A stretch of DNA of 64,000 nt from Roseiconus lacunae. GTDB taxonomy: Bacteria > Planctomycetota > Planctomycetia > Pirellulales > Pirellulaceae. Where the stretch lies: the NCBI RefSeq assembly GCF_008312935.1, contig NZ_VSZO01000002.1, positions 124,001 to 188,000 on the forward strand, in the 5' to 3' direction. The notes below the pieces were generated by a model, which was given only the letters and a program-made list of their open reading frames with translations, did no database searches and was not told the origin of the DNA. Shown here one piece after another: positions 54,642 through 62,581 of the stretch (position 1 is the stretch's first letter; each line of letters starts with the position of its first letter). A program made the position numbers and the translations under genes.

Positions 54642-56096
54642 ATGCACAACGAGAGCGTCGCTTGGTTGGAAGGGATGTTTCTTCGGCCACACCACATGCA
54701 GTCGGCCGAACGAAGTCTCGATGACAACATCCGTCAGCAGGCATCGCTTGACCATGCCTATCACTACGGCATTCGCCAGATCAGTTTTTCACGAGATGCA
54801 ATTGCCAACGGCCAATTCGAATTGTCCGAATGCCAGGCACGGTTGCGCGATGGGACGGTGATTTGGATCGACGCGGCGACGCAACCAGACCGCGTTGATC
54901 TCGGAAAAGCTGGTGGCGCGGCAAAACGAAGTCTCGCCGATGCATTTGATCAAATGGAATCGATCGATGTGTTTCTGGCGGTCCCCAAACTGCGTCTCGG
55001 TCGCCCCAACACGCTCGAAGAATCTGGCGGCCAGCATCGCTACGTCAGTCAAACCGAAACGGTGGCCGACGAAAATGCCGGCGGCAACGAACAAGAAATC
55101 ACGATGCGTTCGCTTAATGTTCAGATTCTGTTAGGGACAGACAATCTGGGCGGGTACGAAACGCTTCCGATCGCCCGGATCAAACGAAGCGGTGCCGCCG
55201 AAGCCGCACCGGAACTCGACCAAGACTACATCCCACCGGTTTTAGGGTGTGACGCGTGGCCGGAATTGGCACGCGATTACGTGCGAGCGGTCTACGACAT
55301 CATCGGACAAAAACTAGAAGTCCTCGCCCAGCAGGTCAACACGCGTGGCATCATGCAGGGTTCTCCCGAAGCCGGGGACATCAACCGTTTGCTGATGCTG
55401 ACGGCACTCAACGCCGGTTTCGCCTCGTTGCGTTCACTCGCGTTTGCCCGCGGAGTCCACCCGCATGTCGCCTACACCGAGCTTTGTCGCATCGTCGGTT
55501 CACTTTCGATCTTTCGGTCCGACCGGAGACCGGGAGAGATCCCGCTGTACGATCACGATGACTTGGCGAGAATCTTTACCTGGGTTCGCGAAGAAATTCG
55601 GTCGCTGATCACCGAAGTCCAAGAATACAAATTTGAGCGTCGAGATTTTATCGGGGCGGGACGCGGACAAGAAGTTTCGCTCGATCAAAAATGGATGAGT
55701 CAGGGCTGGGAGTGGTACATCGGCGTGCAATACGAGCATATCACTGCCGCCCAGTGCCGCGATTACCTGGTGCCGGGCCGTTTAGACTGGAAACTCGGAA
55801 AAAGTGAAAAAGTTGATTTCATGTTCCGATACCGACAAGAAGGCCTGAACATCACCGAGACAAAAGCGCCTCGGGCACTGCCACAGGGCGACAACTGGTT
55901 GTTTTACAGCGTGAACAAGAGTGGTCCGGCGTGGGAGGACTTGCGATCGGATGATTCCCCACGATTGGGAGTGCGTTTTAAAGAGGCACTGATTACGAAT
56001 CTTGAAACCCTGCAAGGAAAGAAAGAACTTCAAATCAACGTCGATGGGATCGAAGGCACGCTGCGACTGAGCCTGTTCGCGGTTCCGGCGTCCTAG
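54642..56096 (+). CDS. tssK: Type VI secretion baseplate subunit TssK
   Basis: 484 residues. Start motif SVAWLEGMFLRPHHMQSAERSL corresponds to the TssK/ImpJ/VasE signature V-x-W-x-EGMFLRPQHFQ. TssK forms trimers that link the baseplate (TssE, F, G) to the membrane complex (TssL, M). Further family text includes SFSRDAIANGQFELSECQARLRDGT and the C-terminal LRLSLFAVP. Length is near the usual 440-460. A 15-residue acidic insert (about 130-150, TVADENAGGNEQEI) is unusual. First plus-strand gene of the T6SS cluster. ATG 54642 with GGGGAA upstream. Confidence 0.92.
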   Translation: MHNESVAWLEGMFLRPHHMQSAERSLDDNIRQQASLDHAYHYGIRQISFSRDAIANGQFELSECQARLRDGTVIWIDAATQPDRVDLGKAGGAAKRSLADAFDQMESIDVFLAVPKLRLGRPNTLEESGGQHRYVSQTETVADENAGGNEQEITMRSLNVQILLGTDNLGGYETLPIARIKRSGAAEAAPELDQDYIPPVLGCDAWPELARDYVRAVYDIIGQKLEVLAQQVNTRGIMQGSPEAGDINRLLMLTALNAGFASLRSLAFARGVHPHVAYTELCRIVGSLSIFRSDRRPGEIPLYDHDDLARIFTWVREEIRSLITEVQEYKFERRDFIGAGRGQEVSLDQKWMSQGWEWYIGVQYEHITAAQCRDYLVPGRLDWKLGKSEKVDFMFRYRQEGLNITETKAPRALPQGDNWLFYSVNKSGPAWEDLRSDDSPRLGVRFKEALITNLETLQGKKELQINVDGIEGTLRLSLFAVPAS

Positions 56097-56116
56097 TGCA
56101 TTGGCAAAATTAGATT

Positions 56117-56214
56117 TTCGGGTTCGGCTCATCAGCCGACGGGCGTTAGCCCCGGTTATGCCGACTGGCGTTAGCCCCGATTATTGCGCACAAACCGCTG
56201 CTAACGCCCCACGG
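56117..56214 (+). repeat. Dispersed intergenic palindrome, copy 8
   Basis: Long form: CATCAGCCGACGGGCGTTAG, then a second half-copy CCGACTGGCGTTAGCCCCGA, then a right arm CGCTGCTAACGCCCCACGG. It lies between tssK and tssL, inside the T6SS gene cluster. Confidence 0.8.
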
Positions 56215-56362
56215 TGCTGGATCCTGATGCCAGCCGAGACGTTTTTGAAGCGTCGCGGATAAGATCGCTGATGAGGCGAGCCAAAATATTCAATGAAACC
56301 ATGCCGGACTCGATGCCATCACGTAGCTTTTAGATCTTGGACTTGCCCTCTCGACTTGATTC

Positions 56363-57001
56363 ATGTCGCCAGAATTTGCCAAAGCGGTTGACCCGATCTT
56401 TATGTATGTCTCGTTAGTGATCGACGAGATCGAGATTAATCGCAGCCCCAACCCGGAAGACGTCAACGCCAAAGTCCGCGGACTCTTGGACGCCGCCGAA
56501 AATGCGCTCGGCGGAAGCCAGGATTGGCAATTGGCGAAGTACGCACTTGTCGCCTGGGTCGATGACTTGCTGATCGAGGCGGCTTGGGATGGCAGTCAGT
56601 GGTGGGAACAGAATCGACTGGAGTTTCAAATTTTCAACACGACCAGCGCGTTCTCCAAGTTCTACGAGCAGAGCCAGAAGGCGTCACAGCTGCCCAAAAA
56701 AGATGCCCTGGAGGTATTTTATGTCTGCGTCGTGCTCGGCTTCCGTGGACTCTACGGCGACCCCGAAGCGACCGCGCAACACGAGCACTTCAAGGTCCCG
56801 CCGTCGCTCAATGAATGGGCTCGCCGGACCGGGATGACGATCCAGCTCGGCCAAGGCCGGCCGCCGATCCTCGAACAGGGACGTCCCGGGATGGGTGCCC
56901 CACCGTTGGAAGGCAAGTATTTGATGATCAGCTCGGTGATCTGCTGCGTGCTACTTTCGGCGGTCACCATCGGCATCGCACGGATGGTGCTGGGCGAATG
57001 A
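56363..57001 (+). CDS. tssL: Type VI secretion membrane subunit TssL (DotU/ImpK family)
   Basis: 212 residues. Cytoplasmic DotU domain (about 1-175) and one C-terminal membrane helix (about 190-208, MISSVICCVLLSAVTIGIA). Seen: KYALVAWVDDLLIEAAWDGSQWW, matching the DotU motif ALCAxLDExVLxTPWG, and DALEVFYVCVVLGFRGLY, matching LELxYLCLxLGFxGRY. The family's second half, an OmpA-like peptidoglycan-binding domain, is absent, as in the short TssL form. Located 266 bases after tssK with a palindrome copy between. It anchors TssK to the membrane complex. Confidence 0.88.
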   Translation: MSPEFAKAVDPIFMYVSLVIDEIEINRSPNPEDVNAKVRGLLDAAENALGGSQDWQLAKYALVAWVDDLLIEAAWDGSQWWEQNRLEFQIFNTTSAFSKFYEQSQKASQLPKKDALEVFYVCVVLGFRGLYGDPEATAQHEHFKVPPSLNEWARRTGMTIQLGQGRPPILEQGRPGMGAPPLEGKYLMISSVICCVLLSAVTIGIARMVLGE

Positions 57002-57142
57002 ATCAACATAGCGACGCCAGACGATCGGCCGCCGCATCAATGCCACGGCTGAAATCTCGATACAATCAGGGCTGTCACAGCCACACGACCGACAACGCAA
57101 AACGCCGTATCTCGGCAGGGCCGATGGGGAGGTTCACTTAGG

Positions 57143-58834
57143 ATGGGAAGTGCCATTCGAAGCTTTATCGATGCGGTGCTTTATCCGTTTCGCCTGATGG
57201 CACGGATCCCCAGCAGCGTGATCAGTACCCCCAGGCGTGTTCTTGGGTTATCGCTGCAGTCCCGGGCGGCGCTGTTGTTGTGGGTTGGATTGCTTTTCGT
57301 AGCGATCATTTGGGCGGTTGTTCGTTTTTATACCGATGACCGCGAGCAGTTTGGTGGGTTCTTGGCGATGGAGTTGCCCATCGTCTTGCTGCTTTGCTTT
57401 GCGATTCCGGCCGTCGTTTGGTATGCGTTGAAACTCTGGCTCGAAGGCGAGCCCTCCCAATTTCCGGAAATCGATCGTGTCTGGGATGGGGCGCTCGAAT
57501 CGATGCGCGAGCACTCGATCGATCCCACCGAAACGCCGATCTTTATGATCCTCGGGCCCGGCACCGTCGACAGCGTGAACGCCTTTATGGCGACCAGCAA
57601 TACGCAGTTTCCGGTTCGAACGCCACTCGGGCCCGCCCCGATTCATGTGTTCGCCAACCAACAAGCCATCTATGTGGTTTGCACCGAATGTTGCCAACTC
57701 AGCAAACTGTTCGGATCGCCACGCGACGCGACGATCGTTCCCGACCAATTGCCTGGCGCACCGCCCCCGCCATTCGCACCGAACGCGACGATGGACGTCA
57801 GCTCGATGGGAGGTGGCCAAGCGTTCGGCGGACCACCGATTCCGCCGGCGGCCGCTAACCCGGGCGGGAACTATTCGGCAGAGGTTCGGAACACCATCGC
57901 CGGATTAAACATCCCCACGCCGGCGCCTAGCGGTGGCGCGGACTTACGGGGGACGATGATGGTCGGCGACCTCTCCGGCGGCGCGGCAAATCCGACTGCC
58001 CCACAGGGTGGCGGGATCGCAAGTGCAGCGCTCACACCGAGCGATGCCAGCGAAGCGACGAATCGATTGGCGCACCTCGCACGCCTTTTTCGAAAGCTTC
58101 GCGATCCCCTGTGCCCGATCAACGGCGTCATCGTCTCGACACCGTTTCGTTTTTTGGCTGATGGGTCGCAGGAAATGGTCAACCAGATTTTGGTCGCCCA
58201 AAAAGCAGACCTCGCCTGCTTACGAGGGACACTACGGATTCGCTGCAGTGTGACCCATGTCGTCGATTCGATGGAACTGGAAACCGGTTTCCGTGAACTG
58301 GTTCGTCGAGTCGGTGCCGAGCGGTCTTCCGTTCAGCGGTTTGGCAAAGGCTATGGCTTGTGGAACCTGCCCAACGCCCAACAGCTTGACGCGGTCGTGC
58401 GACATGCCTGCGGTGCGTTCGAAGACTGGTCGTATCTACTGTTTCGTGAAGGCGACGGCCTAAACAAAGCCGGCAACCGGCACTTGTATTCGTTACTGTG
58501 TCGAATCCGATCGACGTTCCAGCCGAGGCTGTCGCATCTGATCAAGTCGGCGTATGGGATCAATCCGTCCGGGCCGCAATTAAGCGACAGTGAGCCGCTG
58601 CTTTTCAGTGGTTGCTACTTCGTCGCCAGTGGTCAGATGCCCGACCGCCAAGCGTTCCTTGCCAGCGTTTTCAAGAAGGCACAGAACGAAGAAGAAGAAC
58701 TTGAATGGGGTAGCGAGGCGATCGCCGAAGAAGATCGCATGCAAGCCGGCGTCCGAGTCCTGATGGTTGTCAACGGTGCCTTGGTGGCGACGATCATTGG
58801 GTTGCTGGTTTATCACTTCAATATCAATCCGTAA
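57143..58834 (+). CDS. tssM: Short TssM/IcmF-like membrane protein without P-loop
   Basis: 563 residues, about half of usual TssM (1100 or more). Two N-terminal helices (about 42-61, 76-98) are followed by a domain that follows the TssM GTPase-like region: PIFMILGPGTVDSVNAFM where active forms have a LGPPGAGKTTLL P-loop, then FPVRTPLGPAPIHVFANQQAIYV in place of the GT-x-CDWW-x-DEAVL part, and later NGVIVSTPFRFLAD ... DLACLRGTLRIRCSVTHVVDSMELETGF in place of the VYVLVTKCDLLxGF part. The P-loop Lys is gone. A Gly/Pro/Ala-rich insert covers about 208-300. A third helix ends the chain (about 541-557), and the large periplasmic C-terminal domain of TssM is absent. Likely the TssL partner in a reduced membrane complex. 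Confidence 0.78.
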   Translation: MGSAIRSFIDAVLYPFRLMARIPSSVISTPRRVLGLSLQSRAALLLWVGLLFVAIIWAVVRFYTDDREQFGGFLAMELPIVLLLCFAIPAVVWYALKLWLEGEPSQFPEIDRVWDGALESMREHSIDPTETPIFMILGPGTVDSVNAFMATSNTQFPVRTPLGPAPIHVFANQQAIYVVCTECCQLSKLFGSPRDATIVPDQLPGAPPPPFAPNATMDVSSMGGGQAFGGPPIPPAAANPGGNYSAEVRNTIAGLNIPTPAPSGGADLRGTMMVGDLSGGAANPTAPQGGGIASAALTPSDASEATNRLAHLARLFRKLRDPLCPINGVIVSTPFRFLADGSQEMVNQILVAQKADLACLRGTLRIRCSVTHVVDSMELETGFRELVRRVGAERSSVQRFGKGYGLWNLPNAQQLDAVVRHACGAFEDWSYLLFREGDGLNKAGNRHLYSLLCRIRSTFQPRLSHLIKSAYGINPSGPQLSDSEPLLFSGCYFVASGQMPDRQAFLASVFKKAQNEEEELEWGSEAIAEEDRMQAGVRVLMVVNGALVATIIGLLVYHFNINP

Positions 58835-58869
58835 CGTGTCCACGTTTACCTTTTAACGAGCCGACCGAG

Positions 58870-59247
58870 ATGTTCGCCCAGCAGCCCCAACCCGGGGACC
58901 ACACTAGCGAGTATGGCGAGCCGCAAGACGATGCGGCATCGGCGGAACGCTTCGACAACCAACAGTTACTCAATGACGTGTTGGGGGAAACGCTTGCCAG
59001 GCACCAAGAGGACGGTGGGTCACTGATCGACGCGCTCGAACAGCTTCGCGGATCATGCGACGGCCGGCGATGTGACGAGTCCTTGTTTGTCGAAATCGCC
59101 CGACAGGTACTCCGCCACCGACTAGGCGATCGCTTTCGACGACTGCCTCAAGATGCCTTCGAAGAGGTCGGGCGAGCGTTCTGGAACAATGAACAATCGC
59201 GTGAACGGATTCAACAATTCTGGTCCACCCTGGGGATCGACAAGTGA
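58870..59247 (+). CDS. Small acidic/helical protein coupled to sigma factor gene
   Basis: 125 residues, no signal peptide or membrane helix. Acidic disordered N-terminus (about 1-30), then predicted helices LLNDVLGETLARHQEDGGSL, ESLFVEIARQVLRHRLG and DAFEEVGRAFWNNEQSRERI. No family recognised. It begins 35 bases after the TssM-like gene, and its stop overlaps the sigma factor start (GTGA), so the two proteins are translationally coupled. An anti-sigma or chaperone role is an obvious guess from the arrangement but has no sequence support. Confidence 0.65.
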   Translation: MFAQQPQPGDHTSEYGEPQDDAASAERFDNQQLLNDVLGETLARHQEDGGSLIDALEQLRGSCDGRRCDESLFVEIARQVLRHRLGDRFRRLPQDAFEEVGRAFWNNEQSRERIQQFWSTLGIDK

Positions 59248-59954
59248 CTTCGCCGCCGGAAGAACAACCGAATGTTTCCGAGTTGATCAGCGAGGCCCAA
59301 GGGCTCGTACGTTCGCTGGCGATGAAGGTTCATCGGTCGCTGCCGATCCCAATGGACCTCGACGACTTGATCGCTTACGGCCAGCTGGGACTCGCCGAAG
59401 CGGCGCAAAAGTATGACCCCGCCGAGGGTGTTCGCTTCACGACATTTGCCTACTATCGCGTCCGCGGTGCAATCTACGACGGCGTGTCGAAGATGAATTG
59501 GACCAGCCGCGCTCGACTGCGCCGGGCACGCTTCCGTGAAATGGCCGACGATGTCATTCAGTCCGATGCGACCGCGACGGCGGAAGGCGACGCGGAATCA
59601 CCAAATGAATCCGATGCCGAATGGTTGGGACGGATGACCGAACGGTTGGCGATCGTCTACTTGGCCAGTGGAGATGAGAACTCCGATGCCGGTGGGCCGC
59701 TCAACGATGCCCCCGACCGGCATGAGATCCCCAGCAAAGTCGTCGCAAACCGCGAAATGCAATTAACCCTTCGAAAGCTCGTCGATCAACTTCCCGCCGA
59801 CGCTCGGCGTTTGATCTCAAGCATTTACTTTGAAGGTTTTTCGCTGACCGAAGCCGCCGAACGGGTTGGGATCAGCAAGAGTTGGGCGAGCAGGATTCAC
59901 GCCAAGGGATTGGATCAATTGGCACAATCTTTGCGCAGATCCGGTAACGATTGA
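59244..59954 (+). CDS. FliA-type (group 3) sigma-70 family factor
   Basis: 236 residues from GTG 59244. Region 2: DLDDLIAYGQLGLAEAAQKYDPAEGVRFTTFAYYRVRGAIYDGVSK in short pieces, close to the FliA/SigF pattern (YG-x-GL, F-x-TYA-x-x-RIRGAI). Region 3 is replaced by an acidic Asp/Glu/Ser-rich linker (about 100-165). Region 4: LRKLVDQLPADARRLISSIY and FSLTEAAERVGISKSWASRI, a -35-binding HTH. So it should direct RNA polymerase to a set of alternative promoters. It lies inside the T6SS cluster between the TssM-like and tssA genes and overlaps a small upstream gene by four bases, which suggests control of this locus. No anti-sigma factor of known family is adjacent. Confidence 0.88.
   Translation: MTSPPEEQPNVSELISEAQGLVRSLAMKVHRSLPIPMDLDDLIAYGQLGLAEAAQKYDPAEGVRFTTFAYYRVRGAIYDGVSKMNWTSRARLRRARFREMADDVIQSDATATAEGDAESPNESDAEWLGRMTERLAIVYLASGDENSDAGGPLNDAPDRHEIPSKVVANREMQLTLRKLVDQLPADARRLISSIYFEGFSLTEAAERVGISKSWASRIHAKGLDQLAQSLRRSGND
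59919..59935 (+). promoter_or_regulatory. Possible sigma-54 (-24/-12) promoter upstream of tssA
   Basis: TTGGCAC, five bases, TTGCG closely matches the sigma-54 consensus TTGGCACN5TTGC. It lies inside the last codons of the sigma factor gene, on the same strand, with a predicted start near 59946, about 540 bases before tssA. Being in coding sequence, chance is possible. Confidence 0.35.
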
Positions 59955-60487
59955 GGAATCATTTCGCTGAGAACCTATCGAGAGAATGATGGGCGAGTCG
60001 CAACGGTGTTGCGTCGTGATAAGACAGGATCGAATCAGCCGAATGGCGTTAGCCACGGTTCAGCCGGCTGGCGTTGCCACGGTTTTGCCGAACGGGGTCA
60101 GAACACGTTTAACAATCACACACACTCGCACGACCTCCAAGTGCGAGGGGCAATTCGCAATGACAGAACACTGATTCAGCCGCGATTGAACCACAACCAA
60201 CGGGGCCAACGCCCGACGGCAGATCCATCGAACCCGAACGACCAATTGAAACCGAATCGCGAACCGGACTCGTAACGAGCGGGGTTGGTGACACAGACCG
60301 GACGCTCCTGCGTTCGACCTACATTTCCAGATAGGTTCAACGTTTGTAAGCAGTCCGCAGATGCGGGCCGACAAACAAGCGGCCTGCGATGAACTTGGGA
60401 TCGTTTTTGAAAGTTCCTCACAACTTTCCCAAGCTTCGACCGACAACAATCCTCACGCCATCCTTTCCAACGACCAAGCACCCGACA
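59955..60487. other. Intergenic region inside T6SS cluster, with palindrome copy
   Basis: 533 bases between the sigma factor gene and tssA. The tssA frame extends upstream to 60389 but without family sequence. Contains palindrome copy 9 and possibly the leader of a tssABC transcript. Confidence 0.45.
60034..60097 (-). repeat. Dispersed intergenic palindrome, copy 9
   Basis: CAGCCGAATGGCGTTAGCCA followed by a half-copy AGCCGGCTGGCGTTGCCACG. Only same-sense half-arms are present, so pairing is weak. Confidence 0.65.
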
Positions 60488-61633
60488 ATGGCATCCGAAC
60501 CGACACTCGACTTTGACGCATTGCTCGCACCGATTTCGGATGATACACCTGCCGGTGAATACTTGCGGCGAAGCGATTTCGAACGATTTCAAAACGCCAA
60601 GGACGCACGGAACGAGGCCGTCGGTGCGGAACGTAAGATGCGTGAGTTCGCGCTCTTTAGCGAAGCCGACTTGGCCGAACTCGACGCCCAAGGCCAAGGT
60701 GTCGAATCTCCTAGTCCGCCTGACTGGCGAACCGTGCATCGGCAATGCACCGAAATTCTTGCCAGCCATTCAAAAGACCTTTGGGTCGCGACGTGGTTGA
60801 TCGAAGCTAACACGCGACTGCACGGCATCGTCGGTGCTCGTGACGGTTTTAAGTACGTTTCAGAAATGTGCGAGCAGTACTGGGACGGAATCAACCCGCC
60901 CTTCGATGAAGACGAAGGTTACGCGGAAACGGTCTCACAACTCACCAGTTTGAACGGCATGGAAGGCCCGGGGACGCTGATCGCGCCTTTGGAAGAAGTG
61001 GAACTCGTCCCAGGTTATGGCGCGTTGACCTTCGTCGCCTATCGTGAGGCGACCGAGCGAGGTGGCGGCGAAACGACTGAAGGCGATTTTCTAAACGCGG
61101 TTCGTCAGGTCGACTTGGAGACGCTGCGATCCCATGAAGAGGATATCGCCGAGGCGATCGCCGAATATTCGCGGATGTGCGGAATTTTGGAATCGAAATG
61201 TCAGAGTGACGAGCACGAAGACTGCACGCCGCCGAGCAGTCAAATTCGCCGGGCTCTCGAAGCACTGCAGCAGTCCTTCGCCACGCTGACACGTAACTTG
61301 CTCAGCGATGGCGGCGGTGAAGTCGCCGCCGGCGGTTCAGACGAAGGATCCCCCACCGGCATCGCCAGCCCGAGCGCGCCATCGGTCGATATTGCCCAAG
61401 CTCAGGTCAACAACCGCGAAGACGCGTTTCGAATGCTGATGAAAGCGAGCGAATTTTTTCGCAAAACGGAACCTCATTCGCCGGTCAGCTACATGCTTCA
61501 GCAAGCGGTCGAGTTTGGGCGGATGGACTTGCCGACCTTGCTGCAAACCTTGATTCGCGACGACGACGTCCTCAAGAATTTTTCCGAACGCGTCGGCGTC
61601 CCGGTCAAAGAGGACTCGTACGATGATGATTAA
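60488..61633 (+). CDS. tssA: Type VI secretion protein TssA (ImpA N-terminal family)
   Basis: 381 residues from ATG 60488 (MASEPTLDFDALLAPIS); the preceding 33 in-frame codons look non-coding. The start LDFDALLAPISDDTPAGEYLR matches the ImpA_N domain (DLDALLAPIS-x-x-x-PAGEDLR) at about 5-30, and the domain continues with DWRTVHRQCTEILASHSKDL and IEANTRLHGIVGARDG. The C-terminal part (about 290-375, NNREDAFRMLMKASEFFRKTEPHSPVSYML) matches the TssA C-terminal type with the conserved ExxSP/PVSY motif. TssA primes sheath and tail-tube polymerisation and stays at one end of the sheath. Followed by tssB and tssC. Confidence 0.9.
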   Translation: MASEPTLDFDALLAPISDDTPAGEYLRRSDFERFQNAKDARNEAVGAERKMREFALFSEADLAELDAQGQGVESPSPPDWRTVHRQCTEILASHSKDLWVATWLIEANTRLHGIVGARDGFKYVSEMCEQYWDGINPPFDEDEGYAETVSQLTSLNGMEGPGTLIAPLEEVELVPGYGALTFVAYREATERGGGETTEGDFLNAVRQVDLETLRSHEEDIAEAIAEYSRMCGILESKCQSDEHEDCTPPSSQIRRALEALQQSFATLTRNLLSDGGGEVAAGGSDEGSPTGIASPSAPSVDIAQAQVNNREDAFRMLMKASEFFRKTEPHSPVSYMLQQAVEFGRMDLPTLLQTLIRDDDVLKNFSERVGVPVKEDSYDDD

Positions 61634-61798
61634 ACGTTAATTTTCGCTAGTTTCTTGCTCGCTGCGTCTTAGCGAAAGGTTGTCTCACCCTGAGTGGTGA
61701 TTTACAACCGATACCGTTGAGTTCCCGTTTCGCAGGCAAGGATTTGGCAAGGGAATGTTCCATTTTTGTGATCCGCAATTGCGTCTGGAGATTTTGAG

Positions 61799-62314
61799 AT
61801 GGCTGAAAGCCAACAGCAAAAGCTAAATCGCGTCCGTAAGCCTCGCGTGCATATAACCTATGAGGTCGAGACCGAAGGGGCACAGGTCGTCAAAGAATTA
61901 CCCTTCGTCGTCGGCGTGATGGGAGACTTTTCGGGTGACCCAACTTCGAAACTAAAGCCGCTAAAAGATCGCAAGTTCATCCAAATCGATCGTGATAACT
62001 TCAACGACGTGCTACAACGGATGACCCCCGGCTTGAATATGCGTGTCGAGAACACGCTTGCCGGCGACGGCAGCGAAATGTCGGTCAATCTCGATTTTCA
62101 ATCGATGGACGACTTCGAGCCGGCCAACATCGTCGAAAAAGTCGACCCGCTGAAAAAGCTGATGGAAACGCGCGACAAATTGCGCGACTTGGCGACCAAA
62201 ATCGACCGCAGCGATGACCTGGAAAACGTGCTCGAGCAAGTGCTCACCAATAGCGAACAACTGAAGAAACTCTCTGGCGAACTTGGTGTCGATGCGAACG
62301 ACGAAGAGCAGTGA
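61799..62314 (+). CDS. tssB: Type VI secretion sheath small subunit TssB (VipA)
   Basis: 171 residues. Seen: [33 protein letters not shown] and [20 protein letters not shown], the standard TssB start; and [20 protein letters not shown] with the Leu-rich tail binding TssC. Length as usual (about 165-170). TssB and TssC form the contractile sheath. GGAG precedes the ATG by 8 bases. Between tssB and tssC lie about 267 bases that include a palindrome copy. Confidence 0.96.
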   Translation: MAESQQQKLNRVRKPRVHITYEVETEGAQVVKELPFVVGVMGDFSGDPTSKLKPLKDRKFIQIDRDNFNDVLQRMTPGLNMRVENTLAGDGSEMSVNLDFQSMDDFEPANIVEKVDPLKKLMETRDKLRDLATKIDRSDDLENVLEQVLTNSEQLKKLSGELGVDANDEEQ

Positions 62315-62359
62315 GCCAAACGGTTGATTGGATCCTAACAGAGATACGGGTGTGATTGT

Positions 62360-62436
62360 TTAGCCGACGGGCGTTTGTCCCGGTCGCCGGAAACACATCG
62401 CCGCAGACACGTTGTCACAAACGCCATGCGGCTTAC
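62360..62436 (+). repeat. Dispersed intergenic palindrome, copy 10
   Basis: TTAGCCGACGGGCGTTTGTCCCGG-like left arm (key part AGCCGACGGGCGTTTGT) and right arm ACAAACGCCATGCGGCTTA. Both arms carry compensating changes (TTTGT with ACAAA instead of TTAGC with GCTAA), so the stem is kept. It sits between tssB and tssC. Confidence 0.8.
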
Positions 62437-62581
62437 CCTGAAATCAAAACGGAACGCAGGACGATCAAGCGACGCTTCAAGTAAGCAAGTAAAGCCAAAG
62501 GCCTGGCGAAGAACCAACGGTCGACGCCATTGACCATCCCAACACGAACATTCCATTATCGATTCAAGGAGTCCCCTGGCC

